Assembly (NCBI RefSeq): GCF_003545715.1
Contig: NZ_QVNU01000003.1
Span: forward strand, 310,001-374,000
Source of the DNA: Taibaiella koreensis
GTDB taxonomy: Bacteria; Bacteroidota; Bacteroidia; Chitinophagales; Chitinophagaceae
Length of the DNA stretch: 64,000 bases
Direction of reading: 5' to 3'
The notes under the pieces: generated by a model
Database searches by the model: none
Seen by the model: only the letters and a program-made list of their open reading frames with translations
What the model was told of the DNA's origin: nothing
Made by a program: the position numbers and the translations under genes
Part shown: one piece after another, positions 1 through 7,822 of the stretch
Position numbering within the stretch: the first letter of the stretch is position 1
How the letters are laid out: each line of letters opens with the position of its first letter

Positions 1-60
1 AGCGCGTTGCTGCGCGAGATGACCGCCAAGTTCAATGCCTTGCTGTACCAGGGCGCTTAA
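1..60 (+). CDS. 3' end of an unidentified gene (partial)
   Basis: The window opens inside a reading frame that ends with TAA at 58-60. The 19 visible residues (SALLREMTAKFNALLYQGA) are too few to assign a family. The stop overlaps the stop of the convergent small gene on the minus strand (57-59), so the two genes meet tail to tail with no spacer. The start and most of the gene lie outside the window. Confidence 0.5.
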   Translation, partial: SALLREMTAKFNALLYQGA

Positions 61-215
61 CCCCTTATAAGCCGGTAGATCATGACGATAATGGCAATAA
101 GGAACAGGAATATCGAGATCCGGTTCATACCATGCATGAACTTGATATTGATGTTCACAGGATCGTTAGGATCCCTCTTCCGAAGATAAAAATAAGTGAG
201 CAGCTGTTTCCACAT
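57..215 (-). CDS. small single-helix membrane protein, DUF6728-like
   Basis: A 52-codon ORF starting MWKQLLTYFYLRKRDPNDP and ending in a hydrophobic segment (ISIFLFLIAIIVMIYRLI). Residues 1-30 are charged and the last 20 form one predicted membrane helix. From memory this matches the very small Bacteroidota membrane proteins of the DUF6728 type, with the typical N-terminal 'YFYLRKRDPN' and 'NIKFMHGMNRIS' stretches; this was not checked by search. It converges on the partial gene at 1-60 with overlapping stops. Function unknown. Confidence 0.7.
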   Translation of the reverse strand: MWKQLLTYFYLRKRDPNDPVNINIKFMHGMNRISIFLFLIAIIVMIYRLIRG

Positions 216-253
216 TGGGTCGGGAAAATTTGTAGAATAAAATTACCGAAACA

Positions 254-286
254 TTTGGAAAATAAGATCAAAATCAAGTACATTTG
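254..286 (+). promoter_or_regulatory. Bacteroidota-type promoter of the tRNA-Ala gene
   Basis: TTTG at 254-257 is followed after 21 bp by TACATTTG at 279-286, which matches the TAnnTTTG -7 element recognised by the Bacteroidota primary sigma factor. The tRNA begins 55 bp downstream. Spacing is at the long end of the usual range. Confidence 0.55.
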
Positions 287-339
287 CACTCCTTTCTGAA
301 AGGTGTGCCTGCCAGAAAGAAGTTCTTTTAAACACATAA

Positions 340-414
<75 letters not shown>

Positions 415-424
415 CTTGAAAATC

Positions 425-460
425 AGGCACTTACGACTAATGTAAGTGCCTATTTTTTTT
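425..460 (+). terminator. intrinsic terminator of tRNA-Ala
   Basis: A perfect 10-bp stem AGGCACTTAC/GTAAGTGCCT with a 7-nt loop, followed by A and eight T. A near copy of this terminator follows the tRNA remnant at 3229. Confidence 0.9.
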
Positions 461-470
461 CAATATTCTC

Positions 471-489
471 CCAGTACCCTCCAAAAGTA
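471..489. repeat. 19-bp direct repeat, copy 1
   Basis: CCAGTACCCTCCAAAAGTA occurs here and identically at 3036-3054. The pair encloses about 2.5 kb holding the protease gene and the decayed precursor. It is possibly a junction repeat of an inserted segment. Confidence 0.6.
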
Positions 490-1276
490 ACTACAGATTG
501 TTTAAAATAGATTATACTCAGGTTTACACGATGTACTATTTTAAATTTATAAATGAATCTTTTGCCCCTGCCAGTCAGTAAGAGTAGCTATGGATAATAA
601 TCACATTTAGGGTTTGAATTCGGTTCTGATGATATGGGGGGCGTACTTTGGGATTTCTTTTCCAGTAGCTTTTGATCCCCCGTTTCAGCTTATGGGCTGA
701 ACAGGGCTACAATCGAACCCTTAGTGCCTTTATTGACCTTTATCGATAGTCTTAATCTCGAAAAATCAGAGGGTGATTGACCTAAAAGATGAAAATTATA
801 GACGGACAATAATTCCGTCAAGGGGTACTTGTATCCATTATAAAAAAGCAACTCCTTATCCTTACAGATAACAAACGTCGGACGTTCGCAAATGCGAGAA
901 AAAGAGTTTGTAAGTGGTATCAGGATTGAGCAAAAAAAGAAGAACTGACTTTGCAGGTTGCATTATCAATAACCAGCATCGTGTTCGTATTGCAAAAATC
1001 ATGCGGTATCGGGCAATAATTTTACTGTTCACCCAAACACTATTTCATGAAAAAAAAGTCAATGTAAAGCGACTATTTCTGAGCAAGAGTTTATGATGGA
1101 GTTGAACAGACGATAAAAATCTAACTTGCTCAGCAGCCTGGACGTCGATCCTTTTACTTCGCCGCACCCTGCCTGCTTACCCCATTCTCTCACGCTCTGT
1201 AATTCGGCAAGTCCGACTGCCCTCGCGGTGGTCATAATTGTATAGTCTGCCGCTAGGCGGGACATCAAAGGACCAC
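490..1276. other. gene-poor stretch
   Basis: About 790 bp with no ORF I would defend. The short frames on both strands have no start context, family signature or plausible composition. This fits non-coding or decayed island DNA. Confidence 0.5.
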
Positions 1277-1304
1277 AAAAAAAGCCACCTTTTATCGGTG
1301 GCTT
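1277..1304 (-). terminator. intrinsic terminator of the decayed precursor gene
   Basis: Read on the minus strand, an 8-bp stem AAGCCACC/GGTGGCTT is followed by a run of seven T. The TAA stop of the precursor frame (1294-1292) lies inside the hairpin loop. Confidence 0.75.
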
Positions 1305-1507
1305 GCCGGGTCTTTAGTTTGTAGATTACATTGCACGCATTGAGTAACCTGACACTGAGTTGCGCGACAGGAAGCAGCTCGAGTCGGAGCACAAGGCCCA
1401 CTTAAGGTTTCCGGAGGGTCTCCACCTTTTACAATGTCTTGCTGCGTAATGAGGTGGCGGTATTCATGTTGAAGCAAATGAGCAACTTGTAATCTCTTCT
1501 AAATCAT
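1292..1507 (-). pseudogene. GG-leader RiPP precursor with nonsense codon 3
   Basis: From an ATG at 1507, preceded by a GAGGAG ribosome site, the frame reads M-I-stop and then continues open as KRLQVAHLLQHEYRH..., reaching a leader-like IVKGGD and a Cys-rich tail (SGPC, ASCRATQC, TQCVQC). Leader (about 30 residues, ending in double Gly) and core (five Cys, many Thr/Ser) have the layout of Bacteroidota natural-product precursors. The TAG at codon 3 should prevent expression from that ATG, although a TTG at 1477 could restart within the leader. No modification enzyme is nearby. I infer a decaying orphan precursor; family membership rests on pattern only. Confidence 0.45.
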
Positions 1508-1723
1508 TGAATCGCTCCTCATGGTTTTCATTGATTTTGCCCAAAACAGTCTTGAAGGAGCAACTTTTTCTCAGTTTATTCCAACCATACTCAATGAAAC
1601 AGCGTCTCCGTTCCGGATAATTCCTGCTTATCTAAACCTGGCCTGTATTTTCACGACTTCCGGAACAGCTGCGTTGAGGTAAATAGGCATTAAGGAACCA
1701 TACCTCATCCCAAAACATTACAA

Positions 1724-2932
1724 ATGAACAAGCTATTTTATCTTCTTTTCCTGGTCCTATTTTCCGCGACGATGTTTGCACAGAGCCAACTTACGCTAAA
1801 CGGGGGCGACATCGAGCAAAAGCACTATCTGCAGAAGATCCCTTATAGGAAGATAAAGGAGAAATTGATCGTTGATATTTCCATAAACGGAAAAACGTAT
1901 CATTTCCTTTTTGACACGGGCGCACCATTTTCTATTTCCAATAAGCTGTACAAAGAATTGAATCCTCAAACTATCAGTATGGGAAAGTTTCACGACTCAT
2001 CGGGGGCAGAGGATAGCGCAGTCGTCATCTCCATCCCCAAATTGGAAATAGGAGGCCTTGGCTTTATCAATACTATGGGAGCGATATTACCGGAAGCCTC
2101 TACCAAGATGTTAGACTGTTTTGGTATTTCAGGAATTATAGGAAGTAATATGCTCAGAAATTCTATTGTACAGTTTGATGATAAGAATAGCCAGATTATT
2201 ATCACCGATAACTCCAAGAACCTTAGCCTGAAAAGGACGCCTTATCAGGACATGAAATTATCGCCGGTACAAAGTAGCCCATATATTGAGGTAATATTAA
2301 AGAAAGGGAAAGAAAAAGCAGGCGGGCCCGTATTGTTTGATTGCGGTGCTGACGGCTTTTTCCGGATGTCCAAAGGAATGTACAAATGGCTTCAGGGACG
2401 CCCAAATGTAATGGATAGCATCGCAGCAGGAAAAGGAAGCTTTGACTGGTCAGTATACGGCTTCGTGGAACATCAGCAACAGTTTGCATTGAGTATTCCT
2501 GAATTCGTTGTAAACGATTTCAGATTTAATAATGTATTCGTGATGACAACGAGTGGCGATGAATCCCTTATCGGCGCCAGGCTACTTGAGTATGGAAAAG
2601 CCACGCTGGACTACCGGAACAGGCGCTTCTATTTTGAGCCGTATGAAAATATAAATACTTCGAAGCTTTCTGAAAGGGAATGGAACGTAGAAGTTATATT
2701 GAAAGACGAGAAATTAGTCGTTGGCCTCATTTGGGATAAAGCATTGGCGGACAGGATTAACCTGGGTGATGAAGTGCTGAAGGTTGGAGACGATGATTAT
2801 CGCAACATGAGCTTTTGTAACTTAATGCTCGGAGAGGATAAGCAATTCGGTGCTACTGAAAAAAAGATAACTATGGAATTAAAAGACGTAAAAACCGGGG
2901 CGATCAAAACGGTCGAAATTAATCGACTGTAA
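1724..2932 (+). CDS. secreted retropepsin-like aspartic protease with C-terminal PDZ-like region
   Basis: The 402-residue product begins with a signal peptide (MNKLFYLLFLVLFSATMFAQ), so it is probably periplasmic or exported. Two half-sites of a clan AA aspartic protease are visible: FDTGAPFS with Asp64 and FDCGADG with Asp206, each preceded by a hydrophobic strand. Residues about 315-402 (ILKDEKLVVGLIWDKALADR, GDEVLKVGDDDY) resemble the PDZ-like tail common in Bacteroidota members of this family. It lies inside the first tRNA-bounded segment, between the decayed GG-leader precursor and the second tRNA copy. A role in maturing a peptide is possible but is inference only; the substrate is unknown. 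Confidence 0.85.
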   Translation: MNKLFYLLFLVLFSATMFAQSQLTLNGGDIEQKHYLQKIPYRKIKEKLIVDISINGKTYHFLFDTGAPFSISNKLYKELNPQTISMGKFHDSSGAEDSAVVISIPKLEIGGLGFINTMGAILPEASTKMLDCFGISGIIGSNMLRNSIVQFDDKNSQIIITDNSKNLSLKRTPYQDMKLSPVQSSPYIEVILKKGKEKAGGPVLFDCGADGFFRMSKGMYKWLQGRPNVMDSIAAGKGSFDWSVYGFVEHQQQFALSIPEFVVNDFRFNNVFVMTTSGDESLIGARLLEYGKATLDYRNRRFYFEPYENINTSKLSEREWNVEVILKDEKLVVGLIWDKALADRINLGDEVLKVGDDDYRNMSFCNLMLGEDKQFGATEKKITMELKDVKTGAIKTVEINRL

Positions 2933-3035
2933 GTCACAGTTTCTTCAATTACGAAGGCGCTACTTTCAAATTTGTAAATAGCAATGATCTTATACAAAGG
3001 ACCGTAGCTACCGCATTGATGATCCCAGCTTTATT

Positions 3036-3054
3036 CCAGTACCCTCCAAAAGTA
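3036..3054. repeat. 19-bp direct repeat, copy 2
   Basis: Identical to 471-489. It sits 126 bp before the tRNA-Ala remnant, whereas copy 1 follows the intact tRNA, so the two blocks are not a simple duplication of tRNA plus repeat. Confidence 0.6.
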
Positions 3055-3180
3055 GTATTAATGAGTTTTAGATAGCAAAATCAAATCAAAATATAATTTT
3101 ATTAAGGTGTTAACTTGTAGCTACTTGTGGTGCCGCAATATGCTATTTGAAACTGTTTGAAATTGGTAAAAATGCGTATA

Positions 3181-3218
3181 GCATGTAAGAGGTCATCGGT
3201 TCGAACCGTTATCCTCCA
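3181..3218 (+). pseudogene. tRNA-Ala 3'-end remnant (att-like)
   Basis: Matches the anticodon 3' strand, variable loop, T arm and acceptor 3' strand of tRNA-Ala(GGC) at 341, but no 5' half is present. Its T loop is one base shorter (TTCGAA instead of TTCGACT), a change shared with the copy at 10391. It is followed by a near copy of the tRNA terminator. This is the usual trace left when an element integrates at a tRNA 3' end. Confidence 0.8.
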
Positions 3219-3228
3219 CTTGATAATC

Positions 3229-3264
3229 AGGCACTTACGAAAAACCGTAAGTGCCTTTTTTTTT
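3229..3264 (+). terminator. duplicated tRNA-type terminator
   Basis: An 11-bp stem AGGCACTTACG/CGTAAGTGCCT, a 6-nt A-rich loop and nine T. It has the same stem as the terminator at 425-460 with a different loop, so the duplicated block extends past the tRNA itself. Confidence 0.85.
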
Positions 3265-3285
3265 CGATGACCTCTCGATGACCTC
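3264..3285. repeat. tandem 11-mer TCGATGACCTC (x2)
   Basis: Two adjacent identical copies. The sequence contains the reverse complement of the GAGGTCATCG stretch of the tRNA-Ala variable/T arm, so it forms inverted repeats with the remnant 70 bp upstream. Confidence 0.6.
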
Positions 3286-3426
3286 CAGAACGAATTTAAT
3301 ACAGTTTTAAGCGGTTTAAGTAAATCAATAAATGATGGCCGTTTTAAGTCTGGTTCATTTTTAAATAGCTTGGTTTCATTCCCCATCCTGGGTTTTGTGT
3401 AAAAGGTGTTTGGTAACACAAAGCAC

Positions 3427-3453
3427 AATAAAAGGCCACTGTAGAATGGCCTT
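3427..3453 (-). terminator. terminator of the lanthipeptide precursor gene
   Basis: On the minus strand, AAGGCCA/TGGCCTT with an 8-nt loop is followed by a short T-rich tail, 26 bp after the precursor stop. Confidence 0.6.
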
Positions 3454-3478
3454 AAAATCAATATTTGTTTCATCTGAC

Positions 3479-3754
3479 TTAGCCGCCTGGGCAAAGTTGA
3501 ACAGAACAGTTGGTCATCGCCGTCGGACAGCCCAAAGTTGGTGTTGGGGGGCATTGTACCGGTCCAGATGGGCAAAACAAACCTGTTGGCGGACAAGTTT
3601 CTGTTTGCACGCAAAGGCAAGTTTCTTCGGCCTGGACACTTACGCAGGCAACCATTGTAGCTCCTCCTAAAATCTGCACGCTATTATTGGCGCCCAATTC
3701 AACAATGGTGCGTTTCTTCAATGCCAGCTTCAAGCCTAATGTTTTCTTTTTCAT
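3479..3754 (-). CDS. class I lanthipeptide-type precursor peptide
   Basis: A 91-residue peptide with a Lys-rich leader (MKKKTLGLKLALKKRTIVEL, then ...QILGG at 30-31) and a 60-residue core holding nine Cys (37, 46, 48, 54, 61, 68, 76, 83, 88), many Thr/Ser and several CP motifs. The 'LKLxKxTIxxL ... GG' leader is the hallmark of Bacteroidota class I lanthipeptide / GG-leader natural-product precursors; the core offers Ser/Thr and Cys for lanthionine rings. No LanB, LanC or exporter gene lies in the window, so modification would have to come from enzymes encoded elsewhere. It has its own terminator and stands alone inside the second tRNA-bounded segment. Start chosen at the only ATG giving an intact leader. 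Confidence 0.8.
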   Translation of the reverse strand: MKKKTLGLKLALKKRTIVELGANNSVQILGGATMVACVSVQAEETCLCVQTETCPPTGLFCPSGPVQCPPTPTLGCPTAMTNCSVQLCPGG

Positions 3755-3994
3755 TCTGTTATTGCTTTTGAATGTGAGTCTTAAAGTTCAGGAACGTTAC
3801 TGCAGAAAATGTGCAGTGTAAAAACGGGGCAAGAAAACACAAGTATGCCCAAGGACAGCTCATCGCCATTTGTTGATCAGCACATTATTTTACCCACAAG
3901 TTAAACGCCAGAAACCCACTCGGGTTAAGGAGCCGGTAATTATCTAAAAAGCTTAGTTCTTTACTTTTGCCTCCAATTGGTTTCCAAACTCAGA

Positions 3995-4690
3995 TTATTC
4001 TAGAAATTCAGCTAAGGCAAGATTAAAATCATCAGGTCGTTCCATCATTGGCGCGTGTCCACATTCTTGCAGTAGAACAAGCCTGGCATTGGGTAAATGA
4101 TCCCTGAATTCGAGCGCCACGGCCGGAGGGGTGATTTGATCATTTTCACCCCAAATTAATAGCACGGGGGTTAAAATCCCGGGAAGCTGCCTGAGCACAT
4201 TACCCCGTTGTGCAGATTTTGCAATTTTAATGGAGCACAAACATTTGAATGGATTGGTAGTTATCCGCAGCACTTCTTCTACAAGTTCATTTGTCGCTAT
4301 GGCAGGATCATAAAATGTCGCGGCAACCCTTTCCTTTATATACGTATAGTTTCCCCGTTTCACATAGCTCCCCACCTGTGTGTTTTCGTAAAGCCCGGAA
4401 CTGCCGGTTAATACTAATTTGGAAACATTCCCCGGATGTTTATGGGTGTAAAGTATGGCAAGGTGTCCGCCGAGAGAATTGCCGACAAGTATTACATTTT
4501 TAAGCCCGGCGTCGGCAATTGTCGTTTCCAAAAAATCAAGGAGATATCCCAGGCTATCTGTATCATGTTTTTTATAAATCGGGAGCTCTGGAATATAGAA
4601 ATTAAACTTGTCTTCAAAATATACAACCACATCTTTCCAATTGCTCAGTCCTCCAAAAAGACCATGGAGTAAAATTACATTTCGCTTCAT
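3995..4690 (-). CDS. alpha/beta hydrolase
   Basis: The 231-residue product is a complete alpha/beta-hydrolase fold enzyme. Visible are the oxyanion-hole motif HGLFGG (9-14), the nucleophile elbow GNSLGG (Ser72), the acidic residue in WGENDQITPP, and the catalytic His in ECGHAPMMERPDDF near the C terminus. No signal peptide, so cytoplasmic. The substrate cannot be told; the family includes esterases and C-C bond hydrolases. It lies 47 bp downstream of a Crp/Fnr-type regulator on the same strand and is probably co-transcribed with it. Confidence 0.9.
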   Translation of the reverse strand: MKRNVILLHGLFGGLSNWKDVVVYFEDKFNFYIPELPIYKKHDTDSLGYLLDFLETTIADAGLKNVILVGNSLGGHLAILYTHKHPGNVSKLVLTGSSGLYENTQVGSYVKRGNYTYIKERVAATFYDPAIATNELVEEVLRITTNPFKCLCSIKIAKSAQRGNVLRQLPGILTPVLLIWGENDQITPPAVALEFRDHLPNARLVLLQECGHAPMMERPDDFNLALAEFLE

Positions 4691-4737
4691 TTTTTTTCAA
4701 ACAAAGCTATACGAACACGGCAATGCAGGCCGTGATC

Positions 4738-5346
4738 TCAGTCACAAAAGTTGCCAGGCTGTTTTAAAAGAACTAGCCGGGCGCGGCTTAAAGCCTCGCG
4801 GCTGATATACAAATAGCGCGCTATATTTGTAAGTGATATTTTTTGAATAATAAACGGACGACGCTCCAGCAAATATCGATAACGGCTTACCGGTGTTTTT
4901 AAAGACAATATATATTGATGTTCCGATTGTTGTTCTATTAATTCCTGGTACAACTGCAGATTTACCTGCAAAAGATTGGGGTGCCGGTCATAATAGGGCT
5001 GTAATCTTTTCATGCTTAACTTGAAAACCACGGCATCCTCCAGCGCAACGATACTTACAGCGGACGGCGCTTTTTTATTGTAGCTTTCACAGTTTGCAAG
5101 CAGGTCATTCGGAAAACCGAACTTGATGATCTTCTCGTTTCCCTCTTCGTCATGTATCGTATACTTGAACATTCCGGAAATTACGAATGCAGAAAAGCGC
5201 GCTATTCTCCCAATCCTTAAAAACGAATCGCCCTTTTTTATTCTTTTGATGGTAACGATCTGATCAAGCAACTCCCATTCCTTGGTCGTCACCACAGGAT
5301 ATTTTTTCTTCAGCCCCGCATACCAATCCGGTAATTCATCTTTCAT
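4738..5346 (-). CDS. Crp/Fnr-family transcriptional regulator
   Basis: A 202-residue protein with an N-terminal cyclic-nucleotide-binding-like beta roll (IKRIKKGDSFLRIGRIARFSAF) and a C-terminal helix-turn-helix (ISLTNIARYLYISREALSRA). No Fnr-type cysteine cluster is visible. This is the short Bacteroidota subtype that often controls a neighbouring gene; here the likely partner is the downstream alpha/beta hydrolase. The last dozen residues (LVLLKQPGNFCD) depart from the usual ending of the family, so a small 3' change is possible. Confidence 0.85.
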   Translation of the reverse strand: MKDELPDWYAGLKKKYPVVTTKEWELLDQIVTIKRIKKGDSFLRIGRIARFSAFVISGMFKYTIHDEEGNEKIIKFGFPNDLLANCESYNKKAPSAVSIVALEDAVVFKLSMKRLQPYYDRHPNLLQVNLQLYQELIEQQSEHQYILSLKTPVSRYRYLLERRPFIIQKISLTNIARYLYISREALSRARLVLLKQPGNFCD

Positions 5347-5798
5347 CTGAACTTATTTATTTAACCGACTAAGATAATGAAAAGCATGACGCCAAGGATA
5401 AACCATAGTATTTAAGATATCAAAAGAGACACGTTGAGATAAGACGAGCTATTGAAATCTGGCAAAACAAAACTGCATTTATTTGGCAGTAATTATTGGA
5501 TAAGCCACAGCAAATTGACCCCTCGTCGGTAAGGTATATTCCCATTAACCACTAGGTTACTATATACATGCAAAATGGCGAAAGAGGCCGGCCAACCAAG
5601 TACGGTCTTTCCATCAAGCCGGCTTTATCGAAGGCGGTCATGTGCATGAAGGCGGATCGGGGCAGGACGGCTTCTTTATAAAAAAAATCGTACATTCCTT
5701 TCGCAAAAGTAAAAGCGGATTTGATATCGGCTTTGCTGAGCAGGCTGTTTTACTTTGCAGGGAAAGAAAAAGTCTGACAATAACAAAAAGGACAAATT
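5347..5798. other. 450-bp intergenic stretch
   Basis: Between divergent genes. No credible ORF. It contains an AT-rich 5' half and presumably the promoters of the Crp-type gene and the methyltransferase gene, but no consensus I would mark. Confidence 0.4.
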
Positions 5799-6569
5799 AT
5801 GCCATGGAATCCGGAAACCTACAATAAATTTAAGGGCATACGCTATCGCCCGTTCTTTGACCTCGCTGACCTGATAGAACCTTCGGCTGGAATGAACGCT
5901 ATCGATATCGGGTGTGGTACCGGCGAGCAGACCTCTATCCTGGTAGAACGATTTAAAGAAGCTAATTTTATTGGAATCGATTCGTCGGCCGAAATGCTCC
6001 GGGAGCACAAGTCTTATGAGACCGACCGCCTGCATTTCAGTCAAGCCACGACAGAAGAGGTTGCAGACTCCGGAATTAACTACGACCTGATCTTCAGCAA
6101 CGCAGCCCTGCAATGGTCAGATGACCACCGGCAGCTATTTCCTAAACTAATTAAAATGCTGAACCCGGGCGGACAGTTAGCGATACAGATGCCCGTGCAG
6201 CAAGAAAACCTGCTCAACAAGATATTGCTCGATCTGGTCGGCGAAGAGCCCTTCCGGTCGATGCTCAATGGCTGGAGAAGGGAATCACCGGTACTTGACA
6301 TGGATACTTATGCACAGCTTTTTTTCGACGGTGGATTAACAGATATCAACATCATGCAGAAAGTATACCCCATTATAGCCGATAGTCATGACACACTTTA
6401 TGATTTTATCTCGGGTTCGGCCCTGGTCCCTTATATGGAGCGGCTCGAAGACGAGCATAAACCGCTTTTCACAGCAACCTTTAAGGAAAGGATAGCTATA
6501 CGCTTTCCAAAGCTTCCGGCTATATATGCCTTCAAACGCCTTCTTCTTTATGGCAAAAAGCCTGCTTAG
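5799..6569 (+). CDS. tam: trans-aconitate 2-methyltransferase-like SAM methyltransferase
   Basis: The 256-residue protein starts MPWNPETYNKFKGIRYRPF, the characteristic N terminus of Tam-like enzymes, followed by SAM motif I (AIDIGCGTGEQ, 34-44), the acidic loop IGIDSSAEML and FSNAALQWSDD. The family transfers a methyl group from S-adenosylmethionine to trans-aconitate, detoxifying a by-product of the TCA cycle. Cytoplasmic. It stands alone on the plus strand in the island zone. The Tam assignment rests on the N-terminal and motif pattern; another small carboxylate acceptor is possible. Confidence 0.85.
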   Translation: MPWNPETYNKFKGIRYRPFFDLADLIEPSAGMNAIDIGCGTGEQTSILVERFKEANFIGIDSSAEMLREHKSYETDRLHFSQATTEEVADSGINYDLIFSNAALQWSDDHRQLFPKLIKMLNPGGQLAIQMPVQQENLLNKILLDLVGEEPFRSMLNGWRRESPVLDMDTYAQLFFDGGLTDINIMQKVYPIIADSHDTLYDFISGSALVPYMERLEDEHKPLFTATFKERIAIRFPKLPAIYAFKRLLLYGKKPA

Positions 6570-6649
6570 GATTAGTCCTGGTCGTATTTAGTCGTTTTAA
6601 ATAGGGGCACGATTCAATGGAATGTTTGACTAAACAGCCTGGATAATAC

Positions 6650-6874
6650 TTATCTTTTTAGCAGTGAAATTGCCTGGTTCTGGATGGCCCTTTCGATCTG
6701 TTGAAGGCGTTTTAACGGCAGATTGAAGAGATGGCAGGAGTTAAAGGTAGCCAGTATATTCAATTCCAGCCTGATGAATTCCGGGATATTTTTGACGACC
6801 ATGCGGCCTCCGGGCCATTCGGGGATCAGGATCGCCGGGTCCCGGGCCATTCTTTTAGCCGGTTTATTTGACAC
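6650..6874 (-). CDS. hypothetical protein (weak)
   Basis: An open frame continues upstream to 7126, but a GTG at 6874 gives the most natural start (VSNKPAKRMARDPAILIPEW...), with an AAGGAGG sequence about 20 bp upstream. The 74-residue product is basic and ends LKRLQQIERAIQNQAISLLK, a plausible amphipathic helix. I recognise no family. A plus-strand frame (6723-7031) overlaps it and looks worse. Treat as a candidate gene only. Confidence 0.3.
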   Translation of the reverse strand: MSNKPAKRMARDPAILIPEWPGGRMVVKNIPEFIRLELNILATFNSCHLFNLPLKRLQQIERAIQNQAISLLKR

Positions 6875-7216
6875 GGCACATTTAATAATTCTGTTCTCCT
6901 CCTTTAAAACATTCCTGTATATCCGGGCTTGGCCGTTCTCTCCGGGCTGCGCTATCCGCTGCAAGCCCCCGTCCCGGTCGTTGGTTGCGACCGGGGGCTT
7001 TCTACTGCTATTCCTAAGGGGGAAAAGGTAGCGATGTCGAATCAATGATGGCATAAAATTAGGCAAGGCGCTTTCTAAAGCGCCGTGAAGACTATGGCGT
7101 AAATTGTAAAACCCGACATACGCCATTAGACATGTATCATTTAGGAAATGTATTTTTTGAAGCGTTAAATTTGCTTTTTTATATCATGACCCTTACGACG
7201 ATAATGCTACGGCTTG
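6875..7216. other. intergenic stretch with two small hairpins
   Basis: Holds an 8-bp hairpin GGCGCTTT/AAAGCGCC (7067-7084) and another ATGGCGTA/TACGCCAT (7094-7126), neither with a T tail. No gene I can support. Confidence 0.4.
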
Positions 7217-7732
7217 ATGATATTACCCAAAGACAGAGACCCAAGATTGATAACGGTAAGGCGGGGCGGCACTTTGACCGATGCAGACCATCATTTACTT
7301 GCACTGTGGGCTGCTAATTGCGCCGAACACGTTTTGCATTTTTTTGAGACAGAACGGCCCCGGGATCATCGGCCGCGCCAGGCTATAGAACATACTCGCG
7401 CATGGGTGCGGGGTGAAATTAAAATGATGGCGTGCCGCGCAGCCGGGGGGCGTGCCATGTCTGCAGCAAGAGATTTAAAAGGCGCCGCACGCAACGCAGC
7501 TTATGCTGCCGGGCAGGCGGCAGTCACAGCGCATGTGGCAGCTCACGATCTTGGAGCGGCCGCATACGCGATAAAAGCGGTCAAAGCATCTGTCAGTGAA
7601 AAGGAAAAAGATAATATCGGATGGAGGGAATGCCAATGGCAGCGCGATCAATTACCGGGTAGTATCCGGGAACTTGTCATTGAAGATCAAAAATTAAGAA
7701 ATCATATTTGCTGGTTTGCGTTCAATTGCTAA
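7217..7732 (+). CDS. Imm5-like putative immunity protein
   Basis: A 171-residue Ala/His-rich helical protein beginning MILPKDRDPRLITVRRGGTL, with LLALWAANCAEHVL, RPRQAIEHTRAWVRGEI and a C-terminal DQLPGSIRELVIEDQKLRN. This is the pattern of the Imm5-like family of putative immunity proteins found by genome-context studies of polymorphic toxin systems. The frame opens at TTG 7214, but ATG 7217 is the better start. No toxin gene adjoins it, so it may be an orphan immunity gene carried as island cargo. Family recognised from memory of its consensus. Confidence 0.75.
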   Translation: MILPKDRDPRLITVRRGGTLTDADHHLLALWAANCAEHVLHFFETERPRDHRPRQAIEHTRAWVRGEIKMMACRAAGGRAMSAARDLKGAARNAAYAAGQAAVTAHVAAHDLGAAAYAIKAVKASVSEKEKDNIGWRECQWQRDQLPGSIRELVIEDQKLRNHICWFAFNC

Positions 7733-7822
7733 CGACTTATTTGGCGGTTTTGAGTCATCGCAGTCGCCAGTACGTTTTTTTAGTATTTCCCTTAATCCTG
7801 TTTTGCTTTCTGGTGTTTGCAG

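Noticed and set aside
3510-3821. 103-codon plus-strand frame over the lanthipeptide gene
   Set aside because: Antisense to a precursor with a diagnostic leader; no features of its own.
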